A stretch of DNA of 13,959 nucleotides from CAYUEN01 sp964443745 (lineage in GTDB: Bacteria > Campylobacterota > Campylobacteria > Campylobacterales > QNZT01), in assembly GCA_964443745.1 (NCBI GenBank), contig CAYUEN010000043.1:1-13959 (forward strand), read 5' to 3'. Below are positions 6,635 through 13,242 of this stretch, one piece after another. The notes beneath the pieces were generated by a model. The model was given only the letters and a program-made list of their open reading frames with translations. It had not been told where the DNA came from and did no database searches. Each line of letters starts with the position of its first letter. Position 1 is the stretch's first letter. A program made the position numbers and the translations under genes.

Positions 6635-7017
6635 AGATCGCGGCGATAGATGTGGGGCTCAAACGTATCGGCCTGGCACTCTCGATGGATGGCGGTATCG
6701 TACTTCCCCAAAACGCCATATCGCGAAAAAACAGAAAACAGGCGGCGGCGGAAGTGTCGGCTTTTTTGAAAGAGTGGGAAATCGACCGACTTGTCGTGGG
6801 GATTCCGGAAGGTGGCGGCAGCGAAGAGGAGATGGGTAGGCGCATCAGGCACTTCGTCTCGCTGATAGATTTTGAAGGAGAGATCGTCTACCAGGATGAG
6901 GCGGGCAGTTCGGCGGAGGCGAAAGAGCGCATCAGGGGAGTCATCCGCCACAAACGCGACGGCAGGATCGATTCGCTCGCGGCTCAGATCATACTGGAGA
7001 GACATCTGGCATCATGA
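6631..7017 (+). CDS. ruvX: YqgF/RuvX-type RNase H-fold nuclease
   Basis: This 128-residue protein has the RNase H-like fold of the YqgF family, described as a putative Holliday junction resolvase and linked to pre-16S rRNA maturation. The first-strand motif is AIDVGLKRIGLA with D7, the second acidic site is in VYQDEAGSSAEA (E90), and the third is HKRDGRIDSLAAQIILE with D114, so all three acidic positions are intact. The middle motif reads LVVGIPEGGGS where many bacteria have LVVGLPLNMDG, probably lineage-specific. Both ends overlap neighbours as ATGA: the dprA stop at 6632-6634 and the helicase start at 7014. Confidence 0.92.
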   Translation: MKIAAIDVGLKRIGLALSMDGGIVLPQNAISRKNRKQAAAEVSAFLKEWEIDRLVVGIPEGGGSEEEMGRRIRHFVSLIDFEGEIVYQDEAGSSAEAKERIRGVIRHKRDGRIDSLAAQIILERHLAS

Positions 7018-9182
7018 CGCCTCCGATACTTTTCGACAAGATTCTCCACGATCGCGATCTGATGCTCGCGCTTCGCAAAGAGAAGCTGAAGATGAGCGAT
7101 CTCAAAAAGGTTTGCTACGCCAACGGAAAGACGCTGGTGTTGTTGAAAAAACGGGTCAAGAACAAGCCGCCCAAAAAGAAGATTCCCTCTCGCGAGCTGG
7201 AGCGGGAGATCGTTTCGGTCGACGGTTTCGTGGAGCGTTACCGGGCGCTGATAGAGCGGGAACGAATCGCGGAGATCGAAGCGCAGATCAAGGAGATCAG
7301 GAATTTCAGCGCGAGAGAGCGCGAACTCTTCGGTCGGGCGGTACTGGAGCTTTCCGGAAGATACGAAGGGGAGAAGTTTCACTATTATCTGGTGCGTTTT
7401 TCCAGAGAGCGGCCGATCGAGACGGAGATGGCGGCGGGGGATGTGGTGCTCATCAGCCGGGGCGATCCCCTCAAAAGCGATCTGACCGGTACGCTTTACG
7501 AAATCAAAAAGCGCTATCTTGTCGTCGCGTTCGAACAACTCCCTCCCAAATGGATCTACCACGCTTCCGTTCGAATGGATCTTTTCATCAACGACGTCAC
7601 CTTCAAACGGATGGAAGAGAACCTGGAGATTTTCCGCCACATAGGTGGAAAAGGCCGCAGGCTCAGAAACATCATACTACGGCTCGAGCGGCCCGATCCC
7701 CCAAAGCCTCTCCCCCTTCCCGATATTTCCGAATCCCTCAACCCTTCTCAAGAGCGCGCCCTTTCGTCCGCGCTCGGATCGAAAGAGCTTTTTTTGATTC
7801 ACGGACCACCCGGAACGGGAAAGACGCGTACCCTAATCGCGCTGATCGAGGCGGAAGTGGCCAAAGGCCGTAGCGTGCTGGCGACGGCCGATTCCAACGT
7901 AGCGGTTGACAACATGCTCGTGCGCCTTGCCCAAAAGGGGTTGAGGCTGGTGCGAATCGGACATCCCGTACGAATCGCCGAAGCGTTGCAGCGCTACAGC
8001 GTTCACTATCTCTACGAACGTCATATCGAAACCGAAGCGATCAAAATGGGGTGGGAGGAGATCAGGGCGCTAGCCAAAGAGAGGGAGAATTACGCCAAAC
8101 CGACCGCGGCCAGAAGCCGGGGGCTCGGATACGATCGGATTCAAACACTCGCGAGCCGGGGAAAGAGCCACCGCGGAATTTCGCAGGCGACGATGGGGTC
8201 GATGGCGGCCTGGATCAAAATGGATAAAAAAATCGCCCGTCTTGCGGAAGACCTTCGAAGCAGGGAGGAGGCGATCTACCGAAAGATCATCCTCGAGGCG
8301 GATGTGGTGCTGACGACCAATTCGATGGCGAAATCGCAGATGATGGAAGGAATCGATTTTGATATCGCGGTGATCGACGAAGGGAGCCAGCAGGTTCTCC
8401 CTTCCACCCTGATACCGATCATGAAGGCGCGGCGGTTCGTCATCGCCGGAGACCACCGTCAGCTTCCTCCCACGGTGATCAGCGGGACCGAGGCGTTGGA
8501 ACGCTCTTTGTTCGAAGATCTGATCGAGGATTTCCGCGACCACTCCCGGATGCTGCGGATCCAGTATCGGATGCATGAAAAGATCATGGCGTTTTCCAAC
8601 CGCCATTTCTACGGAGGAAAACTGATCGCGGATGCGAGCGTGAAAGATCGTACGCTCGCATCTCTTTCGCTAAAAACACCGCGAAAATACGGACGGATTC
8701 TTTCTCCGGAGGAGCCGGTGGTATTCGTCGATACTATCGGGCGGGGGAGAGAGGAGCGCTCGACGCGTTCATCCAGCTATTCCAACACGATCGAAGCCGA
8801 AATCGTCGTCTCGCTTTGCGAAGAGGCGCTCGCGATGGGGCTCGATGAAGAGCAGATCGGCGTCATCACCCCCTATGCCGCTCAGGTCAAGACGATCCGA
8901 AAGATGTTCGAAACGCGCGAGATGGCGATCGAAACCAAGAGCGTTGACGGCTTTCAGGGGCGGGAGAAGGAGGTGATTCTCATCAGCTTCGTCCGTGCCA
9001 ATCCCGAAAGAAAAATCGGATTTCTCAAAGAGCGAAGGCGACTGAACGTCGCGCTTACGCGTGCTAAAAGCAAACTGATCTGTATCGGAGACGGCCATAC
9101 GCTTCTTTTCGATCCCCTCTATCGGGAATTGCTAGCGTATATTCGGGATGAGGGGCGCTATCTTGCGTGGGAAGAGGATTAG
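7014..9182 (+). CDS. IGHMBP2/UPF1-like superfamily 1 helicase
   Basis: This 722-residue protein resembles SF1B helicases of the SMUBP-2/IGHMBP2 type. The N-terminal 230 residues hold a basic segment (KKRVKNKPPKKK, 45-56), a coiled-coil-like stretch (about 60-110) and a beta-rich domain typical of these proteins (AGDVVLISRGD...). Helicase motifs follow in order: NPSQERAL (243-250, Q-type motif), Walker A GPPGTGKT (264-271), TADSNVAVDNM (291-301), Walker B DEGSQ (455-459, usually DEAAQ or DEASQ), GDHRQLPPT (479-487), QYRMH (517-521), ITPYAAQV (618-625), VDGFQGREKE (644-653) and RRLNVALTRAK (675-685). A Lys/Arg-rich insert lies between motifs Ia and II. It probably unwinds RNA or DNA in the cytoplasm with ATP; the substrate is not deducible. 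It is the last gene of the operon, its start overlaps the ruvX stop and its stop overlaps that of queA. Confidence 0.9.
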   Translation: MTPPILFDKILHDRDLMLALRKEKLKMSDLKKVCYANGKTLVLLKKRVKNKPPKKKIPSRELEREIVSVDGFVERYRALIERERIAEIEAQIKEIRNFSARERELFGRAVLELSGRYEGEKFHYYLVRFSRERPIETEMAAGDVVLISRGDPLKSDLTGTLYEIKKRYLVVAFEQLPPKWIYHASVRMDLFINDVTFKRMEENLEIFRHIGGKGRRLRNIILRLERPDPPKPLPLPDISESLNPSQERALSSALGSKELFLIHGPPGTGKTRTLIALIEAEVAKGRSVLATADSNVAVDNMLVRLAQKGLRLVRIGHPVRIAEALQRYSVHYLYERHIETEAIKMGWEEIRALAKERENYAKPTAARSRGLGYDRIQTLASRGKSHRGISQATMGSMAAWIKMDKKIARLAEDLRSREEAIYRKIILEADVVLTTNSMAKSQMMEGIDFDIAVIDEGSQQVLPSTLIPIMKARRFVIAGDHRQLPPTVISGTEALERSLFEDLIEDFRDHSRMLRIQYRMHEKIMAFSNRHFYGGKLIADASVKDRTLASLSLKTPRKYGRILSPEEPVVFVDTIGRGREERSTRSSSYSNTIEAEIVVSLCEEALAMGLDEEQIGVITPYAAQVKTIRKMFETREMAIETKSVDGFQGREKEVILISFVRANPERKIGFLKERRRLNVALTRAKSKLICIGDGHTLLFDPLYRELLAYIRDEGRYLAWEED

Positions 9183-10210
9183 AGAATCAGCATCGCGTCG
9201 CCGTAGGAGTAGAAGCGGTAGCGTTTTCGGATCGCTTCGGCGTAGAGTTCGTGTGTCTTTTCCAGGCCGATAAACGACGCGACCAGCATCAACAGTGTCG
9301 ATTTGGGCAGATGGAAATTGGTCAGCAAATAGTCGACCCTGCAAGGCGGGTTGTTCGGATGTAGAAAGATATCCGCCTCTCCCGTACGCTTACGGGTGCG
9401 TGCGTAATACTCCACCGTGCGTGCCACGGTCGTTCCCACCGCCAGGATTTTGGTGTCGCTGTCGATGATCTTCGCACTCTCAAGAGGAATGTCGAAACGC
9501 TCCTTGTGCATCCGGTGCGCATCGATGCGGCTGCTCGTGAGCGGTTTGAAAGTTCCCGCACCCACATGGAGCGTGAGATAGTGGAGGGGAAACCGCCTCT
9601 TCATAGCTTCAAAAAGCGCGGGGCTGAAATGGAGCGAAGCGGTCGGTGCCGCGACCGCACCCGCCTCTTTCGCGAAGAGAGATTGGTAGTCGCGTTCGTC
9701 CGATTCGGTATCGGGCCGTCTGATATAGGGGGGAAGGGGCACATGGCCGATTCGCTCCAATATCGGCTGCAATTGCGAGAAATCGAGTCGTCTGCCTTTT
9801 TCGAAAAAAGCGACGACTCTCGTGCCGTCTTCGTTCAGTGCGAGAACCTCCGCCTCGAGACCCGCGTCGAAAAAAAGACGCGTCCCCACCTTCACCCTGC
9901 CTCTGATATAGACGAGAAAGGCCTCTTTCGCGAAAGGGGAGTTGAGTAGCAGCTCTATACCGCCTCCGCTCTCTTTGCGGCCGAAAATTCTAGCCTTGAT
10001 CACTCTGGTGTCGTTGAGAAAGATATGTGATTTTGGAGGGATGAAATCAAGAAGCCGTCCGATTGTCGTGTGGGTCACATCTTCCCTCGCACGATCGTAC
10101 ACGAGCAGACCGGCGCTCTCTTTGGGATTTGCGGGGGTATGGGCGATCAACTCTTCGGGCAGCGTATAGTCGTAACTCTCCGCCAAAAGAGGATCACTCC
10201 TCTTCTTCAT
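9179..10210 (-). CDS. queA: tRNA preQ1 ribosyltransferase-isomerase QueA
   Basis: This 343-residue protein transfers and isomerises the ribosyl part of S-adenosylmethionine onto preQ1-modified tRNA to give epoxyqueuosine in GUN-anticodon tRNAs. Family landmarks are YDYTLPEELIA (13-23), FLNDTRVIKAR (64-74), GHVPLPPYI (155-163), GAVAAPTASLHF (184-195), LHVGAGTFKPL (214-224), AVGTTVART (257-265), LLTNFHLPKSTLLMLV (295-310) and YRFYSYGDAMLI (331-342). The ATG at 10210 lies within the end of tatC and is preceded by GAAGAGGA. A TTG at 10186, after AAGAGGAG, would give a 335-residue protein starting just before the conserved region and is a real alternative. No other queuosine gene is in the window. 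Its stop overlaps the convergent helicase stop. Confidence 0.95.
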   Translation of the reverse strand: MKKRSDPLLAESYDYTLPEELIAHTPANPKESAGLLVYDRAREDVTHTTIGRLLDFIPPKSHIFLNDTRVIKARIFGRKESGGGIELLLNSPFAKEAFLVYIRGRVKVGTRLFFDAGLEAEVLALNEDGTRVVAFFEKGRRLDFSQLQPILERIGHVPLPPYIRRPDTESDERDYQSLFAKEAGAVAAPTASLHFSPALFEAMKRRFPLHYLTLHVGAGTFKPLTSSRIDAHRMHKERFDIPLESAKIIDSDTKILAVGTTVARTVEYYARTRKRTGEADIFLHPNNPPCRVDYLLTNFHLPKSTLLMLVASFIGLEKTHELYAEAIRKRYRFYSYGDAMLIL

Positions 10211-10937
10211 CGTCCTCTTCCGGCTCCGGCTTTTCGGGATTGATCGAACGTGCGATCATGATCGAGATGCCATATAGCAAAATCATCGGTCCCGCCATCA
10301 GAAACTGCGTCAACACGTCAGGAGGCGTGAGCAGTGCGGAGAGCATAAAGATCAAAACCAGTGCATATTTGAAAAATCCGATCAGCGTCTGGTCGCTCAC
10401 CAATCCGATGGAGGCGAGAAAGAAAGTGATGACGGGCATCTCGAACGCCAGTCCGAAACCGAACAGCAGTTTGGTGAAGAAGCCCACATACTCCCCGATA
10501 CTCGGCAATGCGGTAAAAAGCTGAGAGCCGAAGTTGATCAGAAAGTCGTATCCGAAAGGGATGACGACGTAGTAGCAAAACGCCGCTCCCAAAATGAACA
10601 TCAGTGTCGCGAAGAAGGCGAACGGCAGCACCATCCGTTTTTCGTTTTCGTAAAGACCCGGTGCGACGAATAGCCAGAGTTGCCAGAAGATGATCGGCAG
10701 CGAGACTATGAATCCGGCGAAAAAGGCGACTTTGATGGCGGTGAAAAAGGGCTCCTGGACCTTGGTGAAGATCACATGGCTTCCCTCCGGAAGGACCGCG
10801 TTGAGCGGACTGATCATCCAATCCAGCAGCGGTTGCCAGAAGGCGAACATCACGAAAAACATCACGATGACCGTAATGACGGAGATGGCGAGCCTTTTGC
10901 GCAGTTCGACCAGGTGGGGTTTGAGATCTTCAAACAT
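10194..10937 (-). CDS. tatC: Twin-arginine translocase subunit TatC
   Basis: This 247-residue protein has six predicted membrane helices (about 17-37, 69-91, 104-129, 153-173, 190-205 and 208-228). It is the signal-peptide receptor of the Tat pathway, which exports folded proteins. Hallmarks are the N-terminal HLVELRKRL (8-16), FTKVQEPFFTAIKVAFFAG (57-75), and the first cytoplasmic loop FWQLWLFVAPGLYENEKR (84-101) with its conserved glutamate. The last 17 residues are strongly acidic (PEKPEPEEDDEEEE at the end), opposite in charge to the lysine-rich tail of TatB. The start overlaps the tatB end by eight bases, with GAGGA six bases before the ATG; the 3' end overlaps queA by 17 bases. Confidence 0.96.
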   Translation of the reverse strand: MFEDLKPHLVELRKRLAISVITVIVMFFVMFAFWQPLLDWMISPLNAVLPEGSHVIFTKVQEPFFTAIKVAFFAGFIVSLPIIFWQLWLFVAPGLYENEKRMVLPFAFFATLMFILGAAFCYYVVIPFGYDFLINFGSQLFTALPSIGEYVGFFTKLLFGFGLAFEMPVITFFLASIGLVSDQTLIGFFKYALVLIFMLSALLTPPDVLTQFLMAGPMILLYGISIMIARSINPEKPEPEEDDEEEE

Positions 10938-11322
10938 CTTGATCCTCTTTTTTCGGTTTCATCTCTTTTTCACTCTTTTTCTTTTTTTTCGTCTTCGATT
11001 CGGTCGGGGTGTCGGGCTGGGCGATGGCCTCTTCGATCTCTCTGGCGTTGCGGTTGAGATCTTCCACGAGGTCGACATGCATCTCTTTTTTCAGATCGAT
11101 CGTGGCGTGTTCGAGCCGCTGCTTGTAGGAGACAGCCTCCTCCTTCAACTCCTCGAGGTGGATTTCCTGTTCGATGCTTTCTTTGACTTCATGGACGCTT
11201 TTTTTGAAACTTTTGAAAAATTTGGCGATTTTGACCATCGCTTCGGGCAGCTTGTCCGGGCCCAGAAAAAGTATCGCGATGATCGCGATGATTAAGATCT
11301 CCCCAAAACTCATACCAAACAT
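10930..11322 (-). CDS. tatB: Sec-independent translocase subunit TatB
   Basis: This 130-residue protein has a short N-terminal membrane helix (about 5-20), the hinge FLGPDKLPEA (19-28), an amphipathic helix (MVKIAKFFKSFKKSV), and a long charged cytoplasmic tail, which is the TatA/TatB plan. TatB is preferred over TatA because of its length, the glutamate at position 8 in the membrane segment, and its place directly before tatC; no tatA lies alongside. With TatC it forms the substrate-binding complex. The tail ends in a lysine-rich stretch (ESKTKKKKKSEKEMKPKKE). The ATG at 11322 has GAGGA six bases upstream. The promoter is likely TACAAT at 11355-11360 on this strand. Confidence 0.93.
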   Translation of the reverse strand: MFGMSFGEILIIAIIAILFLGPDKLPEAMVKIAKFFKSFKKSVHEVKESIEQEIHLEELKEEAVSYKQRLEHATIDLKKEMHVDLVEDLNRNAREIEEAIAQPDTPTESKTKKKKKSEKEMKPKKEDQDV

Positions 11323-11354
11323 AGCATATCCTCAAAGACGTTTAATGATGGGAG

Positions 11355-11360
11355 ATTGTA
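11355..11360 (-). promoter_or_regulatory. Likely -10 element of tatB-tatC-queA
   Basis: On the minus strand the sequence reads TACAAT, 32 bases before the tatB start codon, with a T-rich stretch immediately upstream. No clear -35 is seen, as is common in Campylobacterota. The expected -35 position falls in the inverted repeat at 11372-11383. Confidence 0.4.
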
Positions 11361-11363
11361 GCG

Positions 11364-11383
11364 AAAAAACTCTGAGAACTCAG
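11364..11383 (-). terminator. Possible weak terminator after the GGDEF-EAL gene
   Basis: A few bases after the GGDEF-EAL stop, the minus strand reads CTGAGTTCTCAG (11383-11372), then AG and six Ts (11369-11364). The stem is short, four to five pairs, so it would be weak alone. The same bases could serve as an operator for the tatB promoter. Confidence 0.4.
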
Positions 11384-11387
11384 CGGT

Positions 11388-13181
11388 TTATCGGCGTGTA
11401 TCGATAGAGGGGCATTCTTGGTCCTGGGATTCCGCCTCTTCTTGATCGTGTGATTTCAAAAAGGATTCGAACGCTTCGATGGGAAGCGGTTTGCTGAAGA
11501 AAAATCCTTGGACAGCGTGGCAGTGGCGCTCGGTCAGATAATCCAGCTGTTCGCGTTCTTCCACCCCCTCGGCGATCAGTTCGACGCCGAGATTTCGGGA
11601 GAGATGGATGATGGCGGAGATCATCGCCTGATCTTTTGCGCTTTTGGTCAGATTTTGGATGAAGTGGCGGTTGATTTTGATATGATCGATCGGAAAGTGT
11701 CGGAGATTGCGCAGCGAAGCGTAACTCTCGCCGAAATCGTCAATGGCGATCTTCACTCCCAAACTCTTGATTTTCTCCAAAACGGAAAGAACCCACTCTC
11801 TTTGCTGAAAGAGAATCCTTTCCGAAAACTCCAGCTCCAGCATCGATGGATCGATCTTTTTGTCGGAGAGAAGTTTACGGAGTGTTGCGTAGAGGCGGTC
11901 GTGGTAGAGCTGGATTCGGGAGATATTGACCGAAATTTTGAGATCTCGATACCCCATTTGACGCCACTTTTCGAGTTTGTCTATCACCTCCGCGAGAACC
12001 CACTCACCCAATTCGACGATCAGACCCGTCTCTTCCGCGATCGGGATGAAGTGTTCGGGTGGAACGATTCCCAGATAGGGGTGGTCCCATCTCAAGAGTG
12101 CTTCAGCTCCCTGGATACGGTCTCTTTTCGTATCGATCTGAGGTTGAAACAGCAGATGGAAGGAGCGTTTTTTGACCGCTTCGCGTAGTTCGTTCTCCAT
12201 AATCATTCTTTTTCGGAGATTCTGATGCATTTGGGGTTCGAAAAACTGTACGCTTTTTCGTGCTTTTTTCGCTTTGTACATGGCGATGTCTGCGAAAGTG
12301 AGAAGTGTTTCGGGATCCTGCGAATCGTCCGGATAGAGTGCGGCACCGATACTGGAGGTGATATAGAGTTCGGAGTGGTGAATCGAAAAGGGAGAGAGAA
12401 AAAGCTCACCGATTTTTCGGGTCACCGTCCGCGCATCCGTCATAGTCTTGATCTCTTCGGCGATGAGGATGAATTCGTCTCCTCCGAAACGGATCAGTGT
12501 ATCGCTTTTTCTGAGATTCGCTTTGAGCCGATCGGCGACGGCGGCGATAAGTCGATCTCCGGTGGCGTGACCGAGCGTATCGTTGATCGACTTGAAGTCG
12601 TTGAGATCGAGAAAAGCGACCATGACCCTGCTTTTGTGACGCTGGGCACGGTTGAGTGCCATCTGCAGTCTGTCGTCCAGAAAAATTTTGTTGGGAAGTC
12701 CTGTGAGGGGATCTTCTTTGAGCAGCTTTTCGTGTTCGGCCTGCGCTCTCTTCTCTTCGGTGATATCGATACCGATGGAGAGAATCTTCTCCGTTTTTTT
12801 GTCCGAATCGAGAATTCTGCTGTTTTGCCACCGAATGGTTCGGGTGGTGCCATCCTTGCAGAGAATTTCGTTCTCCTCTCCCCAGTGTAGATTTTTTGCC
12901 TCTACCACGTCTTCGAAAACCTGTTTGATTTTTTCCGACTGTGGCTGGGGGATGAAGTATTCGAACCAGTTTTTGCCGAGTACTTCCTCTTCGGTGTATC
13001 CTGTCAATGTCTGTGCAAAAGGGTTGAAAAGGAGAATTTCCGCTTCGCGATTGAGCATAACGATCACGACGTTGGCGGTTTCGTACAGATAGGTGGTGAT
13101 CTGCTGTTGCAACAGCGTATGCGATTGCATCTTTTCGACGAAATCGATCAATTCCGATTTCGAACATGCTTCGAGGTTCAT
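11388..13181 (-). CDS. PAS-GGDEF-EAL cyclic-di-GMP signalling protein
   Basis: This 597-residue protein has no membrane segment. Domains in order are a PAS sensor with PAC tail (about 33-142: NVVIVMLNREAEIL...GIDITEEK), a GGDEF diguanylate cyclase domain (about 155-315) and an EAL phosphodiesterase domain (about 330-575). The GGDEF motif RFGGDEF (231-237) is intact and an inhibitory I-site R224-x-x-D227 precedes it by five residues. In EAL, E360-A-L, N419, E454, D481-D482, K502, E538 and Q558 are present, but the usual KID reads KIN (N504) and the following-loop consensus DFGTGYSSL reads DFGESYASL (482-490). It may therefore make c-di-GMP, degrade it slowly, or switch between the two. What PAS binds is unknown. 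GGAG precedes the ATG. It lies 61 bases after hemW on the same strand. Confidence 0.93.
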   Translation of the reverse strand: MNLEACSKSELIDFVEKMQSHTLLQQQITTYLYETANVVIVMLNREAEILLFNPFAQTLTGYTEEEVLGKNWFEYFIPQPQSEKIKQVFEDVVEAKNLHWGEENEILCKDGTTRTIRWQNSRILDSDKKTEKILSIGIDITEEKRAQAEHEKLLKEDPLTGLPNKIFLDDRLQMALNRAQRHKSRVMVAFLDLNDFKSINDTLGHATGDRLIAAVADRLKANLRKSDTLIRFGGDEFILIAEEIKTMTDARTVTRKIGELFLSPFSIHHSELYITSSIGAALYPDDSQDPETLLTFADIAMYKAKKARKSVQFFEPQMHQNLRKRMIMENELREAVKKRSFHLLFQPQIDTKRDRIQGAEALLRWDHPYLGIVPPEHFIPIAEETGLIVELGEWVLAEVIDKLEKWRQMGYRDLKISVNISRIQLYHDRLYATLRKLLSDKKIDPSMLELEFSERILFQQREWVLSVLEKIKSLGVKIAIDDFGESYASLRNLRHFPIDHIKINRHFIQNLTKSAKDQAMISAIIHLSRNLGVELIAEGVEEREQLDYLTERHCHAVQGFFFSKPLPIEAFESFLKSHDQEEAESQDQECPSIDTRR

Positions 13182-13209
13182 ATTCTCCGCTCACTTTGAA
13201 ATCTATGAA

Positions 13210-13219
13210 AGATATATCG
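13210..13219 (-). promoter_or_regulatory. Promoter-like motif CGATATATCT
   Basis: On the minus strand this 10-mer lies 28 bases before the start of the GGDEF-EAL gene. The identical 10-mer lies 31 bases before the response regulator at 1360. It contains the palindrome GATATATC and may supply a -10 element. No -35 is recognised. Confidence 0.35.
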
Positions 13220-13242
13220 ACTTTTAAGAAGGATATTTGAGT

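Noticed and set aside
6872..7873. Plus-strand open frame of 333 residues across ruvX and the helicase
   Set aside because: It is strongly Arg/Ser/Gln-rich and out of frame with two genes carrying conserved motifs.
11508..12188. Plus-strand open frame opposite the EAL domain (226 residues)
   Set aside because: It lies wholly within a gene with clear domain motifs and shows no motif of its own.
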